Source: Gp13-AA77 sp036521995
Lineage (GTDB): Bacteria > Acidobacteriota > Terriglobia > UBA7540
Direction of reading: 5' to 3'
Assembly: GCA_036521995.1 (NCBI GenBank)
Contig: DATDGR010000050.1
Location: forward strand, 1 to 29,365
DNA: 29,365 bases
Shown here: piece by piece, positions 1 to 7,916 of the stretch
Numbering within the stretch: the first letter of the stretch is position 1
Layout of the letters: each line of letters starts with the position of its first letter
Position numbers and translations under genes: made by a program
The notes under the pieces: model-generated
Told to the model about the DNA's origin: nothing
The model's database searches: none
The model's input: only the letters and a program-made list of their open reading frames with translations

Positions 1-429
1 ATCCAGACCTTTAAGGCCGGCGTGATGGAGATCGCCGACGTCTTTGCCGTAAACAAGGCCGACCGGCCCGGCGCCGGGCGGTTGGAGCAGGAGCTGAACG
101 CCATGCTGTCGATCTCAACTCGGGCCGACGGCTGGCGTCCGCTTATCGTTCAAACCATCGCCACCACCGGCGAAGGCGCGAGCGCGCTGCGCCAAGCGAT
201 CGCTGACTTTCGCGCCTTCGGCGAGCGGACGGACGTGAAGCGTGCGCGACAGCGGAATAAATGGCGTGCGCGCCTCCTTACCCTGCTGCGCCAGCGCCTG
301 TTCGAGCAGGTCTACCGGGAGCAGCTTCATGATGGCGCCGTGGAGCGCTGGGTGGATGAAGTGCTCGACCGGCGCTCCGATCCGCATTCGGTCGTGGAGG
401 CGATTGTGCGGGCCAGCCGTGGACATTGA
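1..429 (+). CDS. meaB: MeaB-family GTPase (methylmalonyl-CoA mutase chaperone), 3' part only
   Basis: This is the C-terminal part of a G3E-type GTPase; the reading frame is open from base 1, so the start lies upstream. The visible protein has the NKAD guanine-specificity motif in VFAVNKAD, right after the IQTFKAGVMEIAD stretch that is typical of MeaB/ArgK. A charged helical tail follows (LLRQRLFEQVYREQ), which in this family forms the dimer arm. MeaB proteins guard and reload the B12-dependent methylmalonyl-CoA mutase, so a mutase gene may lie just upstream. The P-loop and switch regions are outside the window. ArgK-like annotation is an older name for the same family. Confidence 0.9.
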   Translation: MQTFKAGVMEIADVFAVNKADRPGAGRLEQELNAMLSISTRADGWRPLIVQTIATTGEGASALRQAIADFRAFGERTDVKRARQRNKWRARLLTLLRQRLFEQVYREQLHDGAVERWVDEVLDRRSDPHSVVEAIVRASRGH

Positions 430-491
430 ACCCGGAGCTCCAGGACCAGAGCGAAGATGACTGGTGACCCCGTTGTGCTTGAGGTTGCGGG

Positions 492-1325
492 ATGAACTTT
501 GGCGATTTCGAAATCTCGCCGCTTTCAGACGGCACCTTCGCCCTGGACGGCGGTCAGATGTTCGGCGCGGTACCCAAAGTGCTTTGGGAGAAGAAAAACG
601 CGGCCGACAGCCGGAACCGGATTCGATTGGGGCTCAACGGTCTGCTGGTTCGCACGGGGCGGGAGAACGTGGTGATCGAAACCGGCATCGGCGACAGATT
701 CGACGCCAAGTTCGCGGACATCTACGGCGTCGATCACTCCACCACCCTGCTGGAAGAGCTTAGCCGGCACGGGCTTGAGCCGGAGCAGATCAACGTGGTG
801 ATTAACAGCCACCTGCACTTCGATCATTGCGGCTGGAACGCTCGTCGCGTCGGCGACCACCTAGTGCCCACCTTTCCCCGAGCACGTTACTACGTCCAGG
901 GGGGCGAGTGGGAGCACGCTCTGGCGCCGAACGACCGGGACCGTGCCAGCTACATCAAAGATTTCTTCAAGCCGGCTGAAGCTCAGACGGTTCTTCTTTG
1001 CGGCGACCAGGAAGTGGTCCCCGGAATTCGTGTTCAGGTGATGCCCGGCCACAATCGGAACCTGCAGGTGGTGTGGGTCGAGTCGCGGGGCGAGCGGGCG
1101 TGCTTCATCTCTGACCTCGTTCCCACCAGCTCCCACGTGCGTTATCCGTGGATCATGGCGCTTGACCTCTACCCGATGGAGACACTTGAGAACAAGCAGG
1201 AGCTGCTGCCGGAATTGGTGCGCGACGGCGTGCTGGTGGTGTTTCCGCACGACGTTCGGATGCCTTGGGCGCGGCTCGTGGACCGTGAGGGGAAGATCGT
1301 GGCGGAGCCTATACAAGAGAGGTAA
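492..1325 (+). CDS. MBL-fold metallo-hydrolase
   Basis: A 277-residue metallo-beta-lactamase-fold hydrolase. All metal ligands are visible: H107, H109, D111 and H112 in SHLHFDHCGWN, H187 in MPGHNRN, D208 in FISDLVP and H253 in FPHDV. This di-zinc site hydrolyses ester, thioester or lactone bonds. The overall layout is like the AHL-lactonase/AttM branch, but the substrate cannot be read from sequence. No signal peptide is seen, so it is probably cytoplasmic. GAGG lies about 7 bases before the ATG. It sits 62 bp after meaB on the same strand and may be cotranscribed with it. The family is sure, the substrate is not. Confidence 0.88.
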   Translation: MNFGDFEISPLSDGTFALDGGQMFGAVPKVLWEKKNAADSRNRIRLGLNGLLVRTGRENVVIETGIGDRFDAKFADIYGVDHSTTLLEELSRHGLEPEQINVVINSHLHFDHCGWNARRVGDHLVPTFPRARYYVQGGEWEHALAPNDRDRASYIKDFFKPAEAQTVLLCGDQEVVPGIRVQVMPGHNRNLQVVWVESRGERACFISDLVPTSSHVRYPWIMALDLYPMETLENKQELLPELVRDGVLVVFPHDVRMPWARLVDREGKIVAEPIQER

Positions 1326-1338
1326 ACTGCCGCGCGAC

Positions 1339-1361
1339 TCACCCCTTGGGGTGAAGCTTTT
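1339..1361 (+). terminator. possible intrinsic terminator after the MBL hydrolase
   Basis: A perfect inverted repeat TCACCCCTTGGGGTGA (1339-1354) forms a short GC-rich hairpin and is followed by AGCTTTTGTCTT. The U-run is only four bases, so termination may be weak. It lies in the 62-bp gap before mtnP. Confidence 0.35.
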
Positions 1362-1387
1362 GTCTTCATTGGGCAGGGGGATAAGGA

Positions 1388-2290
1388 ATGCCGAAAAAGC
1401 GAACCGCAGAAGTGAAGGCATCAGTTGAGATCGGGATTATCGGCGGCAGCGGCCTCTATGGCATGCCCGGGCTGACCGCGGTGAAGGAAGTGCGGGTGAC
1501 CACGCCCTTCGGGCGTCCCTCGGATGCCTATGTGGTCGGCGAGCTGGAGGGACACCGGGTGGCTTTCCTCGCCCGGCATGGCCAGGGGCACGTGCTGCTG
1601 CCCAGCGAAGTCAACTTCCGGGCCAACATTTACGGCCTGAAAAAGCTCGGGGCGGAGCGCATCATTTCCGTGAGCGCGGTGGGCTCGCTTCGTGAGGATT
1701 TCAAGCCGCTCGATATGGTGATTCCCTCGCAGTTCTTCGATCGGACACGGGGACGGCCCTCCACCTTCTTCGGCGGCGGCCTAGTGGCCCACATCGGCTT
1801 TGCCGATCCCTTCTGCCCCACGGTTCAGAAGATGCTGGCCGGGGCCTGCGAGAGGAGCGGAGTAAACTACCACCTGGGCGGCACCTACGTCTGCATGGAG
1901 GGCCCGGCGTTCTCCACCAAGGCGGAGTCGAACGCCTATCGCACCTGGGGCCTGGACCTGATCGGCATGACCAACCTGCAGGAAGCCAAGCTGGCGCGGG
2001 AAGCCGAGGTCTGTTACGCCACCCTGGCCATGGTAACGGACTACGATTGCTGGCATCCGGGCCACGACGCCGTCACCGCCGACCAGGTGATCGACTACCT
2101 GAACCGGAACGTGGAGAACGCCCAGAAGATCATTCGCGCCGCCGTGCGCACTCTGCCGCGCCAGCGCACCTGCAAATGCGGGTCGGCGCTGGCGCACGCG
2201 ATTTTCACCGATCGGAAGAAGATTCCGGCCGCAACTCGCAAGAAGCTCGATCTGCTAGTAGGAAAATATTTGAGCAGCAGCGCCAAGTGA
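1388..2290 (+). CDS. mtnP: 5'-methylthioadenosine phosphorylase
   Basis: A 300-residue purine nucleoside phosphorylase-family enzyme of the MTAP type, which cleaves 5'-methylthioadenosine with phosphate to adenine and methylthioribose-1-phosphate in methionine salvage. Motifs seen: GIIGGSGLYG near the N terminus (phosphate loop), RHGQGHVLLPSEVNFRANIY, CMEGPAFSTKAES, GMTNLQEAKLAREAE and TDYDCW, all characteristic of MTAP rather than plain PNP. The 14 residues before the first motif are a charged extension. GGGGGATAAGGA immediately precedes the ATG. The next gene is a PfkB kinase, a pairing that suggests a shared nucleoside or methylthioribose branch. Some relatives prefer 5'-methylthioinosine; sequence alone does not separate them. 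Confidence 0.92.
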   Translation: MPKKRTAEVKASVEIGIIGGSGLYGMPGLTAVKEVRVTTPFGRPSDAYVVGELEGHRVAFLARHGQGHVLLPSEVNFRANIYGLKKLGAERIISVSAVGSLREDFKPLDMVIPSQFFDRTRGRPSTFFGGGLVAHIGFADPFCPTVQKMLAGACERSGVNYHLGGTYVCMEGPAFSTKAESNAYRTWGLDLIGMTNLQEAKLAREAEVCYATLAMVTDYDCWHPGHDAVTADQVIDYLNRNVENAQKIIRAAVRTLPRQRTCKCGSALAHAIFTDRKKIPAATRKKLDLLVGKYLSSSAK

Positions 2291-2373
2291 CGAGGGGGCC
2301 ACCGGGCTCTTCGGAATGATGGCGCAGGGCGCAACAATGTTCATTTGTCGCTGCAGTGAAAGGAGCCCGTAGC

Positions 2374-3279
2374 GTGTCGGTCCTGGTGGTGGGGTCGGTA
2401 GCATTTGACACCTTGAAAACACCCCTCGGGGAAGCGAACGAAATCGTGGGCGGCGCCGCCACCTATTTTGCCGTCACGGCCAGCTATTTCGTGCCGGTAA
2501 ACATGGTGGCGGTGGTGGGTGAGGACTTCGGTGCCGAGCAGTTCAAAGTGTTCGAAGGACGGACGATCGATACTGCAGGCGTCGAGCGCGCCCGCGGCCG
2601 CACCTTCCGCTGGAGCGGCGAATACAGCGGCGACATGAACGAGGCCAGGACGCTCGACACCCAGCTCAACGTCTTCGAGAGCTTCGCGCCCAAGCTGCCA
2701 CAGCCGTATCTGGCCAGCGAATTCGTCTTTTTAGCGAACATCCACCCTGCGCTCCAGCTCCAGGTTCGCCAGCAGCTTCCCGACGCCAAGTTGGTGGGCC
2801 TCGATACCATGAACTACTGGATTCAGCGCACTCCCGAGGACTTGCGCCGCGCGCTGGGTGCCGTGGACCTGCTCATGATCAACGATAAAGAGGCGCGGAT
2901 GCTGGCTGACGTCGGCAATCTTCGCCGGGCGGCCTCCGAGATTCGCAAGCTTGGGCCGCCTTCGCTGGTGGTGAAGCGCGGCGAGTACGGCGCCTGCCTT
3001 TTCCACTATGACTCGATCTTCTTCGCCCCGGGCTACCCATTGGAAGAGGTCCACGATCCCACCGGCGCGGGTGACACCTTCGCCGGCGGCTTCATGGGAT
3101 GCCTCGCCCGCGAAGGCAGGGTGAACGATGTCAGCTTACGCCGCGCCCTCGTGTACGGCTCTGTCATGGCGAGCTTTGCGGTGGAGAAATTCGGGCTCGG
3201 GCGCCTGCTTGAACTGAGCTGGGACGAGATTCAGGAGCGCTTCAACGAATTCAAGAGTATGACGCATTTTGATGTTTGA
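2374..3279 (+). CDS. PfkB-family carbohydrate/nucleoside kinase
   Basis: A ribokinase-fold (PfkB) kinase of 301 residues. It begins VLVVGSVAFDTL, has the substrate-side GGAATYFAVTASYF motif, and ends with the family signature DPTGAGDTFAGGF, whose GAGD supplies the anion hole and catalytic Asp. I chose GTG at 2374 because AAAGGAG lies 8 bases before it; a GTG at 2356 in the same frame would start inside that ribosome-binding site. The substrate is unknown. Its position between mtnP and a membrane gene suggests a nucleoside or salvage sugar. The stop overlaps the start of the next gene by 8 bases, so translation is probably coupled. Confidence 0.88.
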   Translation: MSVLVVGSVAFDTLKTPLGEANEIVGGAATYFAVTASYFVPVNMVAVVGEDFGAEQFKVFEGRTIDTAGVERARGRTFRWSGEYSGDMNEARTLDTQLNVFESFAPKLPQPYLASEFVFLANIHPALQLQVRQQLPDAKLVGLDTMNYWIQRTPEDLRRALGAVDLLMINDKEARMLADVGNLRRAASEIRKLGPPSLVVKRGEYGACLFHYDSIFFAPGYPLEEVHDPTGAGDTFAGGFMGCLAREGRVNDVSLRRALVYGSVMASFAVEKFGLGRLLELSWDEIQERFNEFKSMTHFDV

Positions 3280-4948
3280 GTCCGCAGTCGTGCCGCCTTT
3301 GCCGTCGGGTTCATGCCCCGGCGGCGTGCCAGATCCCTCGCGGGCGAATCCTCGTCTCTCCCTTCGCGCTGCAATGGTGGCCAATGGCTTCATTCTGCTG
3401 GCCGCCTCGGCAAGCCTTCGCTTTTTCTACTCGCGCGGGCTCACCAATCTGTACGGTGATGCAATCGCCCACATGGAAGGCGCCCGGCGGCTCTTCGATT
3501 CGATCACGCCCGGTTACGAAGAGATTGGAAGTGTCTGGCTGCCGCTCTACCACCTACTGGTGGCGCCGCTGGCCCTCAATGATCATCTGTGGCGAACCGG
3601 GCTCGCCGGCAGTCTGGTGTCCACAGCAGCCCTTGCGGTGGCGGCCTGGTTTATGTTCCGTCTCGGGTTCGCGATGAACCGCAACCTGGCGGCCGGCTGG
3701 GTAGCGCTAATCGGGTTTCTCGCCTGCGCCAACATGCTCTACGTCGCTTCGACGCCGCTCACCGAGCCGCTCGGCATGATGTGGGCGGTGTTGGTGGTTT
3801 GGGGGCTCTTCCGCTTCCAACAGAGCGGCCGCCTGGTGGCCCTGGCCGGTGCGGCCTTGGCCGCGTTCTTCGGTACGCTGACGCGTTACGACGGCTGGTA
3901 TCTGCTGCCTTTCGCCGCACTCTTCGTCCTGCTCGCGCGCCGCCGGAGCTGGCCGGATCGTCTACTGGACGCGGCATTCTTCTCCCTCATCGCCGGTTCC
4001 GGGCCGCTGCTCTGGCTGCTTCACAACCTGCATCGGTTCGGAAATGCGCTCGAGTTCTATAACGGGCCCTACTCGGCTCAGGCCATCTACGCGCACCAGC
4101 TCGCTACCACGGGCTTCCGCTATCCCACCGACGGCAGCTACCTTCTCTCCTTGCGGTACTACGCCGAGGATCTGAAACTGGTGATCGGCGCGGGCTCCAT
4201 GGAGCTCGCCGTGCTCGGCCTCGTGTTCTGGGCTGCGGACGCGCCCGAACGAGCGCGCCGCTCGGCGGGCCTGTTGCTGCTGGTACCCCTCGTTTTCTAC
4301 GCCCAGTCGATCGCGCATGCGGCCGTACCCATTTACGTTCCTACCCTCTTTCCGCACACCTACTACAACCTGCGTTACGGTCTTGAGATGTTACCAGCCG
4401 CCGCTCTCTGGCCGAGCTTCGTGGTGAGCGCGCGTCTTCCACGAAAGGGACGCCTGGCCGTTGCCGCGGCGATGATCGTGATCCTCGGGATGCAATTCTG
4501 GACGAGAGTTCGCGCGGGCGCGGACGAAATCGGCATCGTCAAAGAGGCCATGCTCAACACGCCCTGCGAGACCCGGGTGGGGCAGGCTCTTACTGCTCTT
4601 CTGAAGCGGGAGTACACGGGCGGAGTCATCGTGATGGCCATGGGAAAATATCCTTGTGTGATGCCGGAGGTCGGAATCCCGTACCGCCGCACGCTCACGG
4701 AAATGAACCGGCGCTACTGGCACCTCATTCGCTTCGGGCCGGACAGCTGGCCCCCGGATTCACCGCTCGCGTCGCTCACCTGGATCATTCGCGGAGACGG
4801 CGATCCTGTAGACCAGCTGATGCGGGCCTTTCCCGCCGCCTTCAGTGAGTTCAGCCTGGTTGAGACCTATCGCTTCCAGGGAGAAGACAGGGTACGAGTG
4901 TACCGGAGCGACCATCAGCCGCTTAGGGAGGCGCCCCATCATGACTGA
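3272..4948 (+). CDS. polytopic membrane protein, GT-C (GT39/PMT-like) glycosyltransferase
   Basis: A 558-residue integral membrane protein with about ten hydrophobic segments across roughly residues 35-410 and a soluble C-terminal domain. An early extracytoplasmic loop holds YGDAIAHMEGARRLF followed by EEIGSVWLPLYH, similar to the acidic loop of GT-C enzymes that use polyprenyl-phosphate sugars (ArnT/PMT type). Later TRYDGWYLLPF and YYNLRYGLEMLPA are also typical of these proteins. The ATG at 3272 overlaps the kinase stop. An internal ATG at 3374 would start right before the first membrane helix and is a fair alternative. Its stop overlaps dapF by 8 bases. The sugar and acceptor are unknown. 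Confidence 0.7.
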   Translation: MFESAVVPPLPSGSCPGGVPDPSRANPRLSLRAAMVANGFILLAASASLRFFYSRGLTNLYGDAIAHMEGARRLFDSITPGYEEIGSVWLPLYHLLVAPLALNDHLWRTGLAGSLVSTAALAVAAWFMFRLGFAMNRNLAAGWVALIGFLACANMLYVASTPLTEPLGMMWAVLVVWGLFRFQQSGRLVALAGAALAAFFGTLTRYDGWYLLPFAALFVLLARRRSWPDRLLDAAFFSLIAGSGPLLWLLHNLHRFGNALEFYNGPYSAQAIYAHQLATTGFRYPTDGSYLLSLRYYAEDLKLVIGAGSMELAVLGLVFWAADAPERARRSAGLLLLVPLVFYAQSIAHAAVPIYVPTLFPHTYYNLRYGLEMLPAAALWPSFVVSARLPRKGRLAVAAAMIVILGMQFWTRVRAGADEIGIVKEAMLNTPCETRVGQALTALLKREYTGGVIVMAMGKYPCVMPEVGIPYRRTLTEMNRRYWHLIRFGPDSWPPDSPLASLTWIIRGDGDPVDQLMRAFPAAFSEFSLVETYRFQGEDRVRVYRSDHQPLREAPHHD

Positions 4949-5891
4949 CGTTCCTTTCGCCAAGTACGAGGCGACTGGCAACGACTTTATCGTGATCGCG
5001 GCCCGCGATCTCGGGTTTGAAAGGCGCGGGGGTGCGTCGCGGGCACGCCGGCTCGTTCACCTGGCGCGCGCGATCCTCGCCCGTCACACCGGCGTGGGCG
5101 CGGACGGACTTTTTGTGGTCTGGCCTCCGGCGGACCCGAAGCATCAGGCAGCAGTGCAGATCTTCAACGCCGACGGCAGCGAAGCGGAGATGTCCGGCAA
5201 CGGCATCCGATGCGCGGCCGCGTGGCTGATGGACTGTATCCGCCCTCGATCGGCCTTTGACGGCCAGGAGCGACTCCTCGACCCGGCCATCAACCTCTCG
5301 GAAATCCGGATCGAGACGGCGGCCGGGCTGAAAGAACTGAAATACCAGGATCCCAAGCACGGCGAGACCTTCTTTCGTGTCGCCATGGGCAAGCCGATTC
5401 TTGAACCGAAACAGATTCCCTTCGGCGCCGACGGCGTTTCGGCGCCCGTCGTTCGTTATCCTTTGCCCACTTCCATAGGCTCAATCGAAGTCACCGTGAC
5501 TTCGATGGGTAATCCGCATTGCTCGACCCTGCTGAGCAGCTTGGATGATCTTGATTGGCGCGCCCTCGGCCGGGAAATCGAGCGTCATCCGCTCTTCCCC
5601 AATCGGACCAACGTGGAGTTCGTGCGGGCGGTCTCACGCCGCGAGATCGAGGTGCGCTTCTGGGAACGCGGAGTGGGTGAAACCGCGTCCTCCGGCACCG
5701 GGAGTTCGGCGGCGGCGGTGGCGGCGGCGCTGAACGGCCTCACCGACCGCAGCGTAACCGTCAAGACGCCGGGGGGAGATCTTCACGTGAAATGGTCCTC
5801 CGACAATCAGATCCTTCTGACGGGACCGGTCCGGCACGTGGCCAGCGGAACCTACGAATACGACGACCGCAGCGACTTCGATCCGCATTGA
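4941..5891 (+). CDS. dapF: diaminopimelate epimerase-fold protein with Ser in place of both catalytic Cys
   Basis: A 316-residue DapF homologue. Canonical DapF interconverts LL- and meso-diaminopimelate for lysine and peptidoglycan synthesis using two cysteines. Conserved elements are present: ATGNDF, FNADGSEAEM, GNGIRC, MGNPHC, TNVEFV and WERGVGET. However the first catalytic position reads EMSGNG (S85, codon TCC) instead of EMCGNG. The second reads TASSGTG (S251, codon TCC) instead of the usual ACGTG. Both changes are clear single codons in an otherwise intact frame. GGGAGG lies 9 bases before the ATG, which sits inside the end of the previous gene. It may be an epimerase lineage using Ser, a different isomerase or dehydratase, or a protein without epimerase activity. 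Fold assignment is firm and activity is open. Confidence 0.85.
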   Translation: MTDVPFAKYEATGNDFIVIAARDLGFERRGGASRARRLVHLARAILARHTGVGADGLFVVWPPADPKHQAAVQIFNADGSEAEMSGNGIRCAAAWLMDCIRPRSAFDGQERLLDPAINLSEIRIETAAGLKELKYQDPKHGETFFRVAMGKPILEPKQIPFGADGVSAPVVRYPLPTSIGSIEVTVTSMGNPHCSTLLSSLDDLDWRALGREIERHPLFPNRTNVEFVRAVSRREIEVRFWERGVGETASSGTGSSAAAVAAALNGLTDRSVTVKTPGGDLHVKWSSDNQILLTGPVRHVASGTYEYDDRSDFDPH

Positions 5892-5987
5892 AGATGCCGA
5901 GCCACGAAGTCAGCGGGGGCGAGCCTGCCGCGGCGATACAGAGCAAACTCGCTGCGACCGGCGGACGGAACCTGGAAAATTCCGCCA

Positions 5988-6962
5988 TCACTGTTGTTGC
6001 TGCTGGACGGGTTGCTGCGCTCTCTCCACCATCGGAGCAGGCACCGGTATCGCCGAGCTTTCCCTGATTTGCTCGTGCCCCTCGTCGTCAAGAGCCGGAC
6101 GGACGCGCACGTCCACCGACAGGCTCTGTCCGGCGTGACCCTTGTAGACGCCTCGAACGGGCGCCACGTCTCCGTAGTCCCGTCCGTAAGCAACGCGGAC
6201 GTGCCGCGCACCCACCGGCTCCCCCAAAGTCGGATCGAGCCCCATCCAGCCGCTGCCCGGCGCGTAGACTTCCGCCCAGGCATGCGATGCCTGTCCGCCG
6301 ATCACTTCTTCCACGCTGGAGCTTGCCTCGGCGGTGCCGCTTGGGGTCAGATACCCGGAGACGTAGCGTCCGGGAAGGCCCCGGCCCCGCACGAGGCCCA
6401 GCAGCAGGTGAGCAAAGTCCTGGCACACGCCGGCGCCGATCTGAATTGAATCAGTAATCGAGGAATGGACGTGGGTGGCGCCCTTCACGTATTGAAACCG
6501 CTGGTGGATCAGGTCTGAGGCTGCTCTGGCAAATCCCAGCACCGTACCGCCGCTCGCCTGTTCAGCCATCTGCTGCAGTTCATCAAGGCCGGGCAGCCGC
6601 GGGACGTATCCGGTAGCGACTACGAAGTCAAAATAATCCTCGAACAGATTTTGCCGCCGGTCATCAAGTGCGGCCAGTGTCATTCCGTCTTCCGGCAGGG
6701 ACCCGGCATAGTGAGCCAGCACCACCGACTCCGCCTCAATGCTCAACTGCCGGTGTTCAGGCAGAACGTTGAAGCTATGCACCCAGTTTCCAAAGGCGTC
6801 GCGGTAGGAGGTGATCTGCGATCCGGGCTGGGTTCTGAGCCGGAAGGAGAGACAGCTCTGCAGCTCGTCGTGCATGGGCCGCAGCCGCACCTCGTTGTAG
6901 CTTTCCGACACCGCACCGTCATAGTAGAACTGCGTCACATGAACGAGGTGATACCGATTCAT
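5988..6962 (-). CDS. transglutaminase-like cysteine protease family protein
   Basis: A 324-residue protein with an N-terminal bacterial transglutaminase-type beta domain (YHLVHVTQFYYDGAVSESYNEVRLRP, residues 4-29) and a transglutaminase/protease core. The triad is visible: C180 in GAGVCQDFAH, H227 in ASHAWAEV and D243 in GLDPT. Proteins of this branch probably hydrolyse or transfer at peptide or isopeptide bonds. The tail ends in a run of glutamines (PVQQQQQ). It is the last gene of a three-gene unit and its ATG overlaps the stop of the alpha-E gene by 4 bases, so the products are likely made together. No signal peptide is seen. Substrate unknown. Confidence 0.9.
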   Translation of the reverse strand: MNRYHLVHVTQFYYDGAVSESYNEVRLRPMHDELQSCLSFRLRTQPGSQITSYRDAFGNWVHSFNVLPEHRQLSIEAESVVLAHYAGSLPEDGMTLAALDDRRQNLFEDYFDFVVATGYVPRLPGLDELQQMAEQASGGTVLGFARAASDLIHQRFQYVKGATHVHSSITDSIQIGAGVCQDFAHLLLGLVRGRGLPGRYVSGYLTPSGTAEASSSVEEVIGGQASHAWAEVYAPGSGWMGLDPTLGEPVGARHVRVAYGRDYGDVAPVRGVYKGHAGQSLSVDVRVRPALDDEGHEQIRESSAIPVPAPMVERAQQPVQQQQQ

Positions 6963-7915
6963 GCCACCACCGCATAAAAGAAGTAAGTGCGGGCGATGTC
7001 CTCACCGATCAGCCGGCACATTCGCAAGAGTTCGTGCAGGTAAGCGTGCAGCCCGAGCTTGAAGATCTCGCCGATGACGTCGTAGCGGAGACTCTCCAGC
7101 ACCTTTCCCGTCAGCCGCTCGGCCTCGTTGGCGTAAGAACCGGGACCGGTGCCGCTGACCGCGCGCAGGCCCGCCTGAACCTCGGTCACGCTGAAGCGGA
7201 TCGACCGCGGATGCTGCGGGTGCAGAATGAGCATCTCCGCGACTCTTTCCGGCTCAATAGGAGAGTGGTATTGACGATGATAGGCCTCGTAGGCCCCCAC
7301 CGATCTCAACACAGCCATCCATTGGTGGTTGTCGGGTGCGCTGACGACCGAGGGGACGTCGAGCAGGTTCTGATACTGGACGTCCACCAATCGCGCCGTC
7401 ATCTCGGCCCGCTCCAGCGACCAGCCGATGCGAAGAAACTGCCAGCCCTCGTCATGGGGAAGGGTGGCGTCGGTGACGCCGTGGAAGCGGTGGCTCCCGA
7501 ACCGCACCGCGCTGCAAAACCGGTGCGGGCCTACGGCGATCTCTTCGGCCGGCTCGAAGCGATTGAGCGCGAGATAGAAGCCGTTGATGTCTTCCCACAT
7601 CTCACGGGAGATATAGTCCCGAATGGTGCGCGCATTTTCCCGAGCCTTGGCGATGCACTGGGCAATCGAACTGGGGTTGTCGGGGCGAAACGCCAGAAAG
7701 TCAAACACCGTGGCGGCGTTGGCATCCTGATAAAACTGCTTGAAGCGCTGCTCCTCGCCTGCCATTACAATCAGGGGTTCCCAGCGCAGGCGATAGTGCT
7801 GCTGGGATTGCTCGAGCAGCATGTGATAGTTCACATCGAGAATCCGTGCCGTGTCTTCGGCCCGCTCCATGTAGCGCGCCAGCCAGAAGAGCGAATCGGC
7901 AATGCGGGACAGCAT
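6959..7915 (-). CDS. alpha-E domain-containing protein (DUF403)
   Basis: A 318-residue, mostly helical protein starting MLSRIADSLFWLARYMERAEDTAR, the hallmark opening of the alpha-E (DUF403) family, and ending RMCRLIGEDIARTYFFYAV. Length is normal for the family. The biochemical role is not established. It is almost always encoded with a circularly permuted ATP-grasp protein and a transglutaminase-like protease, exactly the arrangement here. One base separates it from the ATP-grasp stop and four bases overlap the next gene, so this is one translationally linked operon. Confidence 0.9.
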   Translation of the reverse strand: MLSRIADSLFWLARYMERAEDTARILDVNYHMLLEQSQQHYRLRWEPLIVMAGEEQRFKQFYQDANAATVFDFLAFRPDNPSSIAQCIAKARENARTIRDYISREMWEDINGFYLALNRFEPAEEIAVGPHRFCSAVRFGSHRFHGVTDATLPHDEGWQFLRIGWSLERAEMTARLVDVQYQNLLDVPSVVSAPDNHQWMAVLRSVGAYEAYHRQYHSPIEPERVAEMLILHPQHPRSIRFSVTEVQAGLRAVSGTGPGSYANEAERLTGKVLESLRYDVIGEIFKLGLHAYLHELLRMCRLIGEDIARTYFFYAVVA

Positions 7916-7916
7916 C

